A stretch of 64,000 bases of DNA from an uncultured Alphaproteobacteria bacterium (GTDB taxonomy: Bacteria; Pseudomonadota; Alphaproteobacteria; UBA3830): positions 1 through 64,000 of the forward strand of contig CALXQM010000007.1 in assembly GCA_944390765.1 (NCBI GenBank), given 5' to 3'. Made by a program: the position numbers and the translations under genes. How positions within the stretch are numbered: the stretch's first letter is position 1; the number at the start of each line of letters is the position of its first letter. Positions 28,533 through 38,646 of the stretch are shown here, in pieces. Below the pieces are notes generated by a model. That model ran no database searches and was not told the origin of the DNA. It saw nothing but the letters and a program-made list of their open reading frames with translations.

Positions 28533-30521
28533 TTATTGCAACAAATCTTTTCCTTCTAAAATTTGATGAGATGAAGTTTTTAATTCTTCTTCGTTATATG
28601 GTTCAAACCATCCGTTTAAAAATTTAGATAAAAATTTTTCTGTAAAAGCTATATAAGATTTTATATTTTCTTCTTTATGAAAACCATGTCCTTCATCAGG
28701 ATATAATACATATGCTACAGGGCGGTTTTTATCTTTTAAAGCCTTCACAATTTGATCTGATTCAGCTTTAACGACTCTTGGGTCATTTTGTCCTTGAAAA
28801 ACTAATAAAGGACTCTTTATATCATCTTTTTTAAATAATGGAGATATGGATTTTAAATATGGAATATCTTCAGGAGTATCAGGATTTCCTGCTGTTTTAT
28901 ACCAACAGACCATACTAGGCTTCCAATAATCAGGAACAGAGGATAGAAGAGTTATAAAATTAGATGGACCTACAATATCTACTCCGCAACAGAAAAAATC
29001 AGGAGTGAATGCTAGTCCAGCTAGAGTAGAATAACCTCCAAAACTTCCTCCCATAATAGCAATTTTATTTTTATCTGCAATTCCATTATCTATAGTCCAT
29101 TGAATAGCATCTATAATATCATTACGAACAGATTCTAAATTTTTATTAATAGCATTGAAAAATTTTTTACCGAATCCCTCAGAACCTCGATAATTTATTT
29201 GAAGGACTGCATAGCCTCTATTGGCAAGTAGTTGTGCGGTTTTATCAAATCCATAATAATCACGAGCCCAAGGTCCTCCATGAATATAAGCAACTAATGG
29301 AGTTGCTTTATCATTATTCGAAGTATTTGCTCTAGTTAAATAACAAACAAGATCTAGCCCATCTCTTGACTTAATAACTAAAGGCTCCATTTTTTGAAGA
29401 TGATATTTATCTAAAGACGGTTGATTAGAAAATAGGTATTTTAAATGCTTTTTTTCATTATTAAAAAGATAATATTTTACTGATTCATTAGATTCTTGCG
29501 TTACAACTAACCATTTTGTATCATCTTTATTCCTTGATTGTATATAAAATTCTTTTTGCTTAAATTTATCTTTTAACAGCTTTAATAAATTATTTATTGA
29601 TTCAGTTAATGCAAAATCCTTTTTTCTTAAATAATTAACTTCAGCTAATTGAGGTTCAAATGTTTTTGGGTCACAACTTGCCAATTTTACATCGGATTCT
29701 TCTGATTCAAATAATATTTTTTTCTCCTTTGTTTTTAAATTAAAAGCTATTAGAGAAGCTTTATCTTTTCCCATAGGGTGAGATGCGTATAAAATATCTT
29801 TACCTTTTGCTAGATGGTAAGGTACAAATACACCTACATCTTCAAAAGGAACGGTCATAAGTATTTTTCCTGTTTCAGATCTAAGTTCTGTATCTCCATT
29901 TGGTAAAGTTTTAAACAAGATTTTTAATTGGAAATTCTCATTGAACATCATGCTTGTGTATGCACTATTTTCAAATATAAGTTCACTAGTACCAGTTAAT
30001 ATATTAATTTTATAAACATCAAACCATTGAGGATTACGTTGATTATTACATATCAAAACCTCTTTAGGGAAATTTTCAGAAGTTTGTATCACAAAAGATT
30101 TGGATTTTTGAAAGGGAGTTATATTTTTCTTTTCACCAGTTTTTATATTTAAACATAAAATATGATCATTTTCATCTCCTTGATTATCTTCTGGGAGCAG
30201 TATGTTCTCGTTGTCATGGCACCAAATATAGGCATACATATTTCTGGAATTAATAACAGGGAATTTTCTAATTAATTTATTATTGTCCACAGTTTCAATA
30301 CAGAGTTCTACGCCTTTATTTGAGCGAGAAAAATAAGAAATATATTCCCCGTTTTTACTTAACTTTACGCAGAATCTGTCTGGTTTCGCTAAAAGAATTT
30401 CTCTTGGAATTAATGTATTTTTACTGAATTTTCTTACATTATTTGGAATATCAGATGTTGCTATACCTTCATTATTTATACATGTTAAAGCAAGTGCGCA
30501 AGTTAATATATATTTATTCAT
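28533..30521 (-). CDS. Exported S9 family prolyl oligopeptidase / acylaminoacyl peptidase
   Basis: A 662-residue serine peptidase with an N-terminal signal peptide (MNKYILTCALALTC), a beta-propeller region to about residue 400 and a C-terminal alpha/beta-hydrolase domain. The nucleophile is S493 in GGSFGGYS, the acid lies in FQGQNDPRV and the histidine in PDEGHGF. YIHGGPW marks the oxyanion region. It would cut short peptides in the periplasm, useful for a peptide-scavenging symbiont (inference). AGAGGAGT lies ahead of the ATG. Confidence 0.92.
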   Translation of the reverse strand: MNKYILTCALALTCINNEGIATSDIPNNVRKFSKNTLIPREILLAKPDRFCVKLSKNGEYISYFSRSNKGVELCIETVDNNKLIRKFPVINSRNMYAYIWCHDNENILLPEDNQGDENDHILCLNIKTGEKKNITPFQKSKSFVIQTSENFPKEVLICNNQRNPQWFDVYKINILTGTSELIFENSAYTSMMFNENFQLKILFKTLPNGDTELRSETGKILMTVPFEDVGVFVPYHLAKGKDILYASHPMGKDKASLIAFNLKTKEKKILFESEESDVKLASCDPKTFEPQLAEVNYLRKKDFALTESINNLLKLLKDKFKQKEFYIQSRNKDDTKWLVVTQESNESVKYYLFNNEKKHLKYLFSNQPSLDKYHLQKMEPLVIKSRDGLDLVCYLTRANTSNNDKATPLVAYIHGGPWARDYYGFDKTAQLLANRGYAVLQINYRGSEGFGKKFFNAINKNLESVRNDIIDAIQWTIDNGIADKNKIAIMGGSFGGYSTLAGLAFTPDFFCCGVDIVGPSNFITLLSSVPDYWKPSMVCWYKTAGNPDTPEDIPYLKSISPLFKKDDIKSPLLVFQGQNDPRVVKAESDQIVKALKDKNRPVAYVLYPDEGHGFHKEENIKSYIAFTEKFLSKFLNGWFEPYNEEELKTSSHQILEGKDLLQ

Positions 30522-30586
30522 TCCTACTCCTCTTAAAGAATTAATGAACAGTTTATAGGAATAAAATAGTTTAATCTAGTAATAAA

Positions 30587-31891
30587 TTAAAATAATTCGG
30601 TTTGTTTGGAATCTTTGTGAACATATAACTTACCATCAAAAAAGTTTATAATAAAATTAGAATAATTTTTAGCCTCTTCTGAGGATGTAATAAGCTTTTT
30701 TTTATCTGTTTCAATTAGTGTAAAGCCTTTACGTAATATATTTATATAGGATCCTGATTCTAAATTATTACTAACTAAATTTAATTTGTTTTTATAATCT
30801 TTAATTTTATTAAAAAAAGAAAATTCCATTTCTTTAAAGAGTTCTTGAAGATTAACTTTAAAAGTTGGTTTATGAATATCTATTCGTGATAATTCGATTT
30901 TCCTTTTATTTATTATATTAAATGCTGAGTTGTATAGCCTATCACTAATATAATCAATCAATTGCATTTTTTCGTTTAATAATGTTCTAATATCTAACAA
31001 TTTATTAGAGTATAATTTTAATTTTTGTCTTTTAATAATACTGTTAGTAATTATACATATTTGAGAAAATAGACTATCTATCTTGTATTTTATCTGAATT
31101 TTTTCTGGAACAGCAAATTCTGCTGCCGCAGTAGGAGTTGGAGCCCTTAAATCGGAAACATAATCTATTAATGTAGTATCCGTTTCATGTCCAACAGCAG
31201 AAATTATTGGAATTTTACTATTATAAACGGATCTGATTACGTTTTCTTCATTGAATGGCATTAAATCTTCAAAGCTTCCTCCACCTCTAGCTACAATAAT
31301 TACGTCTGGGCGATTTATTATTGGCAATTTATTCATCTTATCAATAGCAAATGTAATTTGAGAACTAGATTCAGTTCCTTGAACTAATACTGGCCATAAT
31401 AATATATTTGATGGGAATCTTTGATTGATTCTGTGTAGAATATCTCTTATAACTGCTCCAGTTGGAGATGTAATAACCCCTATAATGTGTGGAAATTTTG
31501 GAATTTTCTTTTTTTTCTCTGCATCAAATAAACCTTCTAATAATAATTTCTTTTTTCTTTCTTCTATAATCTTTAAAAGCTGACCTATTCCAGCTTCTTC
31601 AAATTTTTCTATAATAAACTGATATTTAGATTGTAAAGGATATGAACTTACCCTTCCATAACAGGTAATTTTCATTCCATTTTCTAAATTTTTATTATTT
31701 TTTTGAAAATTGCCTTTCCAACATATTGCATCTATAACTGCATATTCATCTTTTAATGAGAAATAAACGTGTCCAGAAAAATGAACCTTAACAGCACTTA
31801 CTTCTGCTGTTAATTTTATATTATCAAAATTGGTTTCAAGACTTCTTTTAATTATAGCGGAAAGTCTGGATACAGTAAATATTTCTTCCAT
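30587..31891 (-). CDS. xseA: Exodeoxyribonuclease VII large subunit
   Basis: XseA is the catalytic subunit of the nuclease that trims single-stranded DNA. The 434 residues have an N-terminal OB fold (VHFSGHVYFSLKD), the central GVITSPTGAVIRDI, ARGGGSFEDLMPFNEE, SAVGHETD and DLRAPTPTAAAE, then a coiled-coil part. The small subunit xseB is not in the window. Divergent from ffh with about 90 bases between. Confidence 0.96.
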   Translation of the reverse strand: MEEIFTVSRLSAIIKRSLETNFDNIKLTAEVSAVKVHFSGHVYFSLKDEYAVIDAICWKGNFQKNNKNLENGMKITCYGRVSSYPLQSKYQFIIEKFEEAGIGQLLKIIEERKKKLLLEGLFDAEKKKKIPKFPHIIGVITSPTGAVIRDILHRINQRFPSNILLWPVLVQGTESSSQITFAIDKMNKLPIINRPDVIIVARGGGSFEDLMPFNEENVIRSVYNSKIPIISAVGHETDTTLIDYVSDLRAPTPTAAAEFAVPEKIQIKYKIDSLFSQICIITNSIIKRQKLKLYSNKLLDIRTLLNEKMQLIDYISDRLYNSAFNIINKRKIELSRIDIHKPTFKVNLQELFKEMEFSFFNKIKDYKNKLNLVSNNLESGSYINILRKGFTLIETDKKKLITSSEEAKNYSNFIINFFDGKLYVHKDSKQTELF

Positions 31892-31929
31892 AATAATAAG
31901 CTTTTTCTTAGATTTAAGTATATAACATT

Positions 31930-31958
31930 TTGTTATATAATAATAAACATGTTACAAT
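31930..31958 (+). promoter_or_regulatory. ffh: Likely ffh promoter
   Basis: TTGTTA at 31930-31935 and TACAAT at 31953-31958 with the ideal 17-base spacing, 26 bases ahead of the ffh start and outside the divergent xseA gene. Confidence 0.45.
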
Positions 31959-31983
31959 TAAATAAACTTATAATGGAGAAAAT

Positions 31984-33318
31984 GTGTTTAATTTGTTAAG
32001 TGAGAAAATTTCAAGTGTTTTTGAGAGACTAAAAAAAAGAGGTATCCTTAAAGAGTCAGATGTTGATAATGCTTTAAGAGAAATACGTTTAGCTTTGCTA
32101 GAAGCTGATGTTTCTTTAGATGTTGCAAGAAAATTTATTTCTGACGTAAAAGAAAAAGCAATAGGTCAAAATATCTTGAAATCGGTTTCTCCAGGGCAGA
32201 TGGTTACTAAAATTGTTTATGATTATATTGTAGAATTATTAGGGAAGTCTGAGTCTATAGAATTAAATAAACGACCTTACAAAATTATGTTAGTTGGTTT
32301 ACAAGGGGCTGGAAAAACAACTACTGTAGGAAAGTTAGCAAAGTTTTTTACTAAAAAACATAAGAAAGTTTTAATGTACTCCACTGATATTTACAGACCA
32401 GCCGCTATTGAACAATTACACATTCTTTCTCAACAGATTCCAGATTCTATTTTTATGCAGTCAGATAATGATTTAAAATTATTGCCTATAGAAATTGCGA
32501 AAAATGCGATGCAAGATGTTAATACAACTAATGCAGATGTTTTGTTATTAGATACTGCTGGTCGCTTACATATAGATGAATTTAAAATGGATGAATTAGT
32601 AAATCTTCAAGATATTGTACATCCAGATGAGATAATGTTAGTGGCTAATATTATGACAGGACAAGAGGCATTAAATGTAGCTAAAAGATTTTCAGCGTCT
32701 ATTAATATTAGTGGTATTGTTTTAACTCAAGTAGATGGGGATGCTAGAGGAGGTGTTGCGCTATCTATGCGTAGTGTGACTAAATGTCCTATACGTTTTC
32801 TTTGTACTGGTGAAAAATTAGATGATATTGAATTTTTTGATCCTGAACGAATAGCAAATCGTTTGTTAGGAATGGGTGATATAGTATCACTTGTTGAAAA
32901 AGCACAAGAGACTATTTCCCAAGAAGAAGCAATAAATGAGGCAAAAAAATTTCAACAAGGAATTTTTACACTTGATGATTATGTTGTACAAATGAAACGA
33001 ATGTCTAAGCTTGGAGGTCTTAGAACTATTATAAAAATGTTACCTAAAAGCCAAATGTTAGAAAAAGCAATGACAGAGAATGGAATTTCTGATAATATGA
33101 TAGTGAAAAATTTGGCTATTATAAATTCTATGACAAAAAAGGAACGAGATAATTACAAGCTGTTAAATGGATCTCGTCGAAAAAGAATAGCAAATGGTTC
33201 AGGGACGACCGTACAAGATGTAAATAAATTAATAAAACAATACGAATCTATTTTAAATATGTTTAAACAAATCAAAAATGGAGGGTTAGGAAGAATGTTA
33301 GGTATGTTAAGGAGATAA
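31984..33318 (+). CDS. ffh: Signal recognition particle protein Ffh
   Basis: Ffh binds signal sequences and 4.5S RNA and delivers ribosomes to FtsY. The 444-residue protein has the N domain, the GTPase P-loop GLQGAGKTT at 105-113, DTAGRLH, TQVDGDARGG, and the methionine-rich M domain ending GGLGRMLGML. The start is GTG at 31984 with GGAG 10 bases upstream; the nearby ATG at 31983 is out of frame and soon stops. A membrane-bound acyltransferase gene follows after 2 bases. Confidence 0.97.
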   Translation: MFNLLSEKISSVFERLKKRGILKESDVDNALREIRLALLEADVSLDVARKFISDVKEKAIGQNILKSVSPGQMVTKIVYDYIVELLGKSESIELNKRPYKIMLVGLQGAGKTTTVGKLAKFFTKKHKKVLMYSTDIYRPAAIEQLHILSQQIPDSIFMQSDNDLKLLPIEIAKNAMQDVNTTNADVLLLDTAGRLHIDEFKMDELVNLQDIVHPDEIMLVANIMTGQEALNVAKRFSASINISGIVLTQVDGDARGGVALSMRSVTKCPIRFLCTGEKLDDIEFFDPERIANRLLGMGDIVSLVEKAQETISQEEAINEAKKFQQGIFTLDDYVVQMKRMSKLGGLRTIIKMLPKSQMLEKAMTENGISDNMIVKNLAIINSMTKKERDNYKLLNGSRRKRIANGSGTTVQDVNKLIKQYESILNMFKQIKNGGLGRMLGMLRR

Positions 33319-33320
33319 TA

Positions 33321-34439
33321 ATGCAAAGAAAGATGAAATTTTTTGGTGACATAGAAAAACTTAGAGGATTAGCATGTTTGCTTGTTTTGTTACAACATAT
33401 TTATTGGATATGTCCATATAAATTCGTGGTACATATTGTTCCTGATTGGTTGTTCTGCGGAAGTGGGGGAGTGGCCGTATTTTTTGCTATTTCAGGCTTT
33501 GTAATCACATTGTCATTATTAGATAAAGTAGAGAGTTTAAATGGTAATTTTTTAGAAAAAATGGTTTTAGCAAAAGATTGGTTAGTTTCTTTTTATAAAA
33601 AAAGATTTTTTAGAATATTTCCTGTAGTTTTCTTTGTTATTATAATTACTGGCATTTATTTGTTTTACTGTGAGAATTATACTAATATATGGATATCTTT
33701 ATCTAAAATACCTTCTGAAATATTTTTTGGTACTTTTAATAATGCAGTAGATATGTTTATGTCTTCTGATAAAATATATGAAAAAGGAATGGGGCCTTTT
33801 TGGACACTGGCTGTGGAATCATTATTCTATATAATTTGGCCACTTGTATTAATTATCTGTAGTAATAATAATCAAAGGGCTATTTTTTCTTTAATTATGG
33901 CTTTTTTATTTATGTTTGTAATAAATCCTGGATGTCATTATCATTTGGGATATAATTATTATTGGACAACAGATAATTTAGCAGAATTAATATTTGGTGC
34001 TTTTTTTGCTTTTCTTTATAGAGAAGGCTTTTCAGTTAAGTGTTCGTTATTTGGCTCTAAAATTGCGCTAATTTTTTCGATAATTATGGTTTGGGTTTAT
34101 CCTTCTGTAATGTCAAATATGAGAGTATTTTATTATGATGTGGTTACTTCTTGTTCTGCAGTATTTGCGGTAATGTTATGTGTATTTTGCGAAGGATGTT
34201 TAAATTTTTCTTTTTTAAATAAGTTCTTAACATATTTGGGGTCGCGTTCATTTTCGTTTTATGCTTGTCAGTTAACATTGGCCAATATTGTAGTATGGTT
34301 TACAAATTCTATATACTTTCCTAAAGAATATTTTTCAGATTTTTCTCAGTTTTTGATTTTTATATTACTATTGCCTTTAGTGACGGAATTGATGTATAGA
34401 TTAATTGAAAGACCTAGTAGATCTATAATAGTTAATTAA
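33321..34439 (+). CDS. Membrane acyltransferase, OafA/YrhL family (acyltransferase 3)
   Basis: A 372-residue protein with about ten hydrophobic segments and family landmarks: IEKLRGLACLLVLLQHIYW near the N-terminus with the catalytic-type His, SGGVAVFFAISGFVIT, then KKRFFRIFPV and a late SRSFSFYACQL. Such enzymes acetylate or acylate sugars of surface polysaccharides. The acceptor is unknown. Head-to-tail with ffh and the TPR lipoprotein. Confidence 0.88.
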   Translation: MQRKMKFFGDIEKLRGLACLLVLLQHIYWICPYKFVVHIVPDWLFCGSGGVAVFFAISGFVITLSLLDKVESLNGNFLEKMVLAKDWLVSFYKKRFFRIFPVVFFVIIITGIYLFYCENYTNIWISLSKIPSEIFFGTFNNAVDMFMSSDKIYEKGMGPFWTLAVESLFYIIWPLVLIICSNNNQRAIFSLIMAFLFMFVINPGCHYHLGYNYYWTTDNLAELIFGAFFAFLYREGFSVKCSLFGSKIALIFSIIMVWVYPSVMSNMRVFYYDVVTSCSAVFAVMLCVFCEGCLNFSFLNKFLTYLGSRSFSFYACQLTLANIVVWFTNSIYFPKEYFSDFSQFLIFILLLPLVTELMYRLIERPSRSIIVN

Positions 34440-34457
34440 TGTGTGTAAGGAAGGGTA

Positions 34458-35186
34458 ATGAAAAGATTATTATTAGTTTCTTGTTTAAGTTTTATTTTAG
34501 TTGGTTGCGTAAGTAATGAAAATCAAGATGATTTAAATAGAATATTAAGATTGGCGCAAAAGGCTAGAGAGACGGGGAATCCTGAAGCAGCTGTAAATTT
34601 TTATAAACAAGCTAGATCTATAGATAATTCTAATCCAAAAATATTTTTGGGTCTTAGTGAAATATATATTGATATGAAATTATTAGATGCAGCTATGGAA
34701 TATCTTAAAATTGCTGAAAGTAATGGGGCTGATACTAATAGAATATGCTATTTAAGAGGCAAAGTATATCTTTTATCAGATAAAACAGACAAAGCAGAAC
34801 AAGAATTTAAAAAATCTCAATCAATTGATTGTTTAAATGCATTAGGGACAATTTATGATAATAAAGGAGAACATGAAAAAGCCCAACATTTATACAAAAT
34901 GGTTATAACAAAGGATCCTAATTATATAGATGCTTATAATAATTTAGGTTTATCATTATTATTATGTGATAGATATAAAGATGCTATTTTTTATTTAGAA
35001 AATGCATGCTCATTACCAAATGCAAGTGCTTTGTATAGAGAAAATTTGGCTTTAGCATATGGTATGTATGGAAATATAGTGAAAGCAAAGCAAATATACG
35101 CCCAAGATTTTGAAGGTAATGCTTTAGATGAGAAAATTGCACATTTGGAAGATATAATAGCTGCAAAAAATAGTAGAAATAAATAA
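34458..35186 (+). CDS. TPR-repeat lipoprotein
   Basis: A 242-residue lipoprotein with a classic signal and lipobox LVGC (Cys at residue 17) followed by about five TPR units (for example ALGTIYDNKGEHEKAQHLY and AYNNLGLSLLLCDRYKDAI). It resembles TadD/PilW-type assembly lipoproteins, but no pilus genes lie nearby, so function is open. AAGGAAGGG sits before the ATG. It meets cckA tail to tail with a gap of one base. Confidence 0.82.
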   Translation: MKRLLLVSCLSFILVGCVSNENQDDLNRILRLAQKARETGNPEAAVNFYKQARSIDNSNPKIFLGLSEIYIDMKLLDAAMEYLKIAESNGADTNRICYLRGKVYLLSDKTDKAEQEFKKSQSIDCLNALGTIYDNKGEHEKAQHLYKMVITKDPNYIDAYNNLGLSLLLCDRYKDAIFYLENACSLPNASALYRENLALAYGMYGNIVKAKQIYAQDFEGNALDEKIAHLEDIIAAKNSRNK

Positions 35187-35187
35187 A

Positions 35188-37656
35188 TTATTCGCTTAAT
35201 ACTTCTTTGACTTTATTAGCTAATTCTTTTAAATTAAAAGGTTTAGATAAAAAGTGGACGTGGTTATTTTGAGTTAGAGAATCTCTGAAATTATTTTCTG
35301 TATATCCTGAGATAAAAATAACTTTCATTTTAGGGTTTAAATTTTTTATATGATCCATGAGAGTTGGTCCATCCATTTTAGGCATAACTACATCTGTAAT
35401 TACAAGATCTATAGTAGAAGCATTTTTCTTTAAGAATTCTAATGCGGATTCTCCATTAGAAGCTTCTATGATACGATATCCTTTTTCTCTTAAGGCTCTT
35501 GAACTGAACATTCTAACAGCATCTTCATCTTCAACTAATAGAATTGTTCCAGTGCCTGTAAGATCAGCGTTTCTTTTTTCATTAGATTTTTGTTTTGCTT
35601 TTTCATTTTCTAGATCTTGAGCAGAGACCATTGGGAAATATAAGCTAAATTTTGTACCAACATTCAACTCACTTTCAACGGAAACAAATCCTCCTGTTTG
35701 ATTTACTATTCCATAAACAGTTGAAAGCCCCAATCCTGTACCATGCCCTTTTTCTTTAGTTGAAAAAAATGGATCAAAGATACGATTCAAATTTTTGCTA
35801 TCAATTCCAATTCCCGTGTCTTCAACTTCAATTAATACATAATGTCCTGGAGGCATTGAAGTTCCCCTTAACAGTTTTGTTTCGTTAGAAACATATGTTT
35901 GTGTTTTTATATTCAACGTTCCGCCATTTTTCATAGCGTCACGAGAATTCACAGCTAGATTTATAATTACCTGTTCAAATTGAATTTGATCTACTTTTAT
36001 ATATCCGACATCTCGACTATGTATAACTTTTAAATCAATTTTTGCTCCGAGAAGTCTTTTTAAAAGTGCAGATAATTCACTTAACATATCCGTAACACTA
36101 AGAACTTTAGGTTGTAATGTTTGTTGTCTAGAGAAAGCTAATAATTGCTTTACTAAATTAGAAGCACGATTTGCATTTTGTTTTATTTGCATAATATCGT
36201 TAAATGACTGGTCAGAAGGTAAACATTTTTCTAGCAATAAATCACAGTATCCAATCATAGCAGTGAGTAGATTATTAAAATCATGAGCAATTCCTCCAGC
36301 AAGCTGACCAACAGCTTGCATTTTTTGAGATTGAACGAATTGTTGTTGTAAATCCTTTTGCTTTGTTACATCGATTAAATACATCACTAAACTATTTTTG
36401 CTATTTTTTGTCTCTTCTAATTTGGAAACATAAAGCATTACTGTTTTTTCATTATGATTTTTAATATGAATTTCAAAAGGAATAACAGATTTGTATACGG
36501 CTTGTAATAATTGGTATAATTTGTCTCTAACATTTTCTTTTTCTTCATCATTAATATAATCAAGAAATGAGCTTTCATCTACATTATTTTGTCCGATTAA
36601 TTTACGAAAAGTTTTATTACTAGCACTTATTATTTCCGCTCCATCTGTAATGACAATACCCACAGGCGCATCTTCGAATATATGTTCAAAATAAAGTTTT
36701 GTCTTACCTAATGCTTGCACAAGATCATTACTTTGTTGTAGTTCCCTGGTTACTGAAAATACTCTTAAATTATTATCATTTTGAAATATTTGGCTAATAA
36801 TTACTTCTATATTATTATGAACTTCTGATTTTATCACTACTTTTGATGGCAATTCTGAAATAATCTTCTCTTTGTTTGGTAGAGGATCGCTTTTTTCTTT
36901 ATCTATATATTCAAAAATACTATGATTTTTTATATTCGATATATCTATTCCTAAGATATAAGAAAATGTTTTGTTACAAAAAACAATTTTATCTAATTCA
37001 TTTAGACAAATATATCCAACATTAGATTTATTAAGAATATCTAATAGAAAAGGACTACTTGTTTCTAATGATTCTATTTTATTTAAGGAAGGTGTTAAAT
37101 CAATTATTGTCCAAGAAGAATATCCAGGATGATCAGGAACTGGAGAAACAGCAATTCGCCATAAAGCACTTTTATCTGTATGAAAATTCATAGGAATATC
37201 AATATGTGTCTGCTTCATATTTTCAATAGCTCGGTTTAAATCATGAATAGCCTGAATTATATTCGGATATTTATCAAAACATGAAACTAAGTCATTAATT
37301 GTTTTTATGTGCAGTCCTGGAAATAAATTTTGCGCAATGCGATTTATAAATATACATCTACCATTACTAGAAAAAATGAAAAATGCAAAACATGATGAAT
37401 CGAATCCACCAGCAATTATATTTCTCTGAAAACTGATAAGGCTATTTTTTGCATTTAATTTTTTTATTTCTGTTGAAAACGATAAGCATATAATACAAAT
37501 TATAACTAAAGTAATTATAGAAAAATAATTACTTTCAATAATTGCAAAAATAAAAGCAAAAAAACTAAAAAATGCTAGTAATATCAACCATATAAGTTGC
37601 TGCAATGATAAATGTTTTTTATTTAAAAATTGATTAATATCTATAAAAAAATTCAT
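35188..37656 (-). CDS. cckA: Hybrid histidine kinase CckA
   Basis: CckA is the alphaproteobacterial cell-cycle kinase that phosphorylates ChpT and hence CtrA. The 822-residue protein has two N-terminal membrane segments, PAS regions between about 80 and 430, a HisKA domain with phospho-His near 458 (GGIAHDFNNLLTAM), the ATPase motifs NSRDAMKNGG, DTGIGID and GTGLGLS, and a C-terminal receiver with the phospho-acceptor Asp near 754 (ITDVVMP). All catalytic residues are present, so it should be active as kinase and phosphatase. ChpT and CtrA are not in the window. It overlaps the terC gene by 4 bases. Confidence 0.93.
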   Translation of the reverse strand: MNFFIDINQFLNKKHLSLQQLIWLILLAFFSFFAFIFAIIESNYFSIITLVIICIICLSFSTEIKKLNAKNSLISFQRNIIAGGFDSSCFAFFIFSSNGRCIFINRIAQNLFPGLHIKTINDLVSCFDKYPNIIQAIHDLNRAIENMKQTHIDIPMNFHTDKSALWRIAVSPVPDHPGYSSWTIIDLTPSLNKIESLETSSPFLLDILNKSNVGYICLNELDKIVFCNKTFSYILGIDISNIKNHSIFEYIDKEKSDPLPNKEKIISELPSKVVIKSEVHNNIEVIISQIFQNDNNLRVFSVTRELQQSNDLVQALGKTKLYFEHIFEDAPVGIVITDGAEIISASNKTFRKLIGQNNVDESSFLDYINDEEKENVRDKLYQLLQAVYKSVIPFEIHIKNHNEKTVMLYVSKLEETKNSKNSLVMYLIDVTKQKDLQQQFVQSQKMQAVGQLAGGIAHDFNNLLTAMIGYCDLLLEKCLPSDQSFNDIMQIKQNANRASNLVKQLLAFSRQQTLQPKVLSVTDMLSELSALLKRLLGAKIDLKVIHSRDVGYIKVDQIQFEQVIINLAVNSRDAMKNGGTLNIKTQTYVSNETKLLRGTSMPPGHYVLIEVEDTGIGIDSKNLNRIFDPFFSTKEKGHGTGLGLSTVYGIVNQTGGFVSVESELNVGTKFSLYFPMVSAQDLENEKAKQKSNEKRNADLTGTGTILLVEDEDAVRMFSSRALREKGYRIIEASNGESALEFLKKNASTIDLVITDVVMPKMDGPTLMDHIKNLNPKMKVIFISGYTENNFRDSLTQNNHVHFLSKPFNLKELANKVKEVLSE

Positions 37657-38543
37657 GAAATTTTTCTCTTATACATTGAAAAGATAAACGATAATATCAG
37701 TATTGTTATAATAATTAGAGATGAAGTAATTGCACTAATGCTTATAAAATTGGAAAATGTCATTTTAAATCCTATAAAACAAAGAATAAGACTTATTCCG
37801 TATTTTATATATTCTATTTTTTGTATTACAGGTGCTAGAAAGCCATAAAGTGAACGTAATCCTATAATTGCAAAAGCATTTGATGTATAGGCAATCATTA
37901 AATCAGAGGTTACTGAAAATACTGCTGGAATTGAATCAAAGGCGAAAATTATGTCACTTGTTTCTATTGTAATTAAAGCAATAACTAAAATAGTAGGTTT
38001 TAACTTTTTGTTATCTCTTATAAAAAAATTTCCTTTATGATTTTTATAAAATTCAATATCTAGTTTTTCCATAATTTTGTTATAAAATGGTTTTGAATTT
38101 TTTTGATTTTCAATAAGACTTTGAATTCCAGTATATATGAGTAAAATTCCAAATAATATAATCATAAAATGAAATGATTCTATCAAATTTCCTACAACAA
38201 ATATCATCAAAAATCTTAAAATAAGGGCACTCCAAATGCCGATAAATAATATTTTGTGTTGGTATTTGGGTTTTATATTAAATTTAGAAAATATTAAAAA
38301 AAATACAAATATATTATCAATACTTAAAGATTTTTCTATAAAATAAGCTCCTAAATATTCTATCATAAGTTCAAAATTTTTAATTTTATAAATATATAAT
38401 GAAAAAGCTAATCCTAATATTATCCATCCAATAGTAAGTATTAAACTTGCTTTGATTGAATTATTTTTGGATACAATTAAATAATCTATAATTAATAAAA
38501 ATATGATAAAACAATTGAACAAAATAAAATTCAATATAAACAT
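37653..38543 (-). CDS. TerC family integral membrane protein
   Basis: A 296-residue protein with about nine membrane segments and the TerC signatures: YFIEKSLSIDNIFVF, ALITIETSDIIFAFDSIPAV with paired acidic residues in the membrane, and YTSNAFAIIGLRSLY. The family is linked to metal-ion (manganese) export and metalloprotein metalation at the membrane. Upstream of cckA with a 4-base overlap. Confidence 0.9.
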   Translation of the reverse strand: MFILNFILFNCFIIFLLIIDYLIVSKNNSIKASLILTIGWIILGLAFSLYIYKIKNFELMIEYLGAYFIEKSLSIDNIFVFFLIFSKFNIKPKYQHKILFIGIWSALILRFLMIFVVGNLIESFHFMIILFGILLIYTGIQSLIENQKNSKPFYNKIMEKLDIEFYKNHKGNFFIRDNKKLKPTILVIALITIETSDIIFAFDSIPAVFSVTSDLMIAYTSNAFAIIGLRSLYGFLAPVIQKIEYIKYGISLILCFIGFKMTFSNFISISAITSSLIIITILILSFIFSMYKRKIS

Positions 38544-38646
38544 CCTCTATTTTAGATAATTATAAAGAATTATTTATAATAATTTCAATATATTTTTTCT
38601 ATTACAAAATTAGGAAGATTTTAATCTATTGTCATTTGAAAAAATT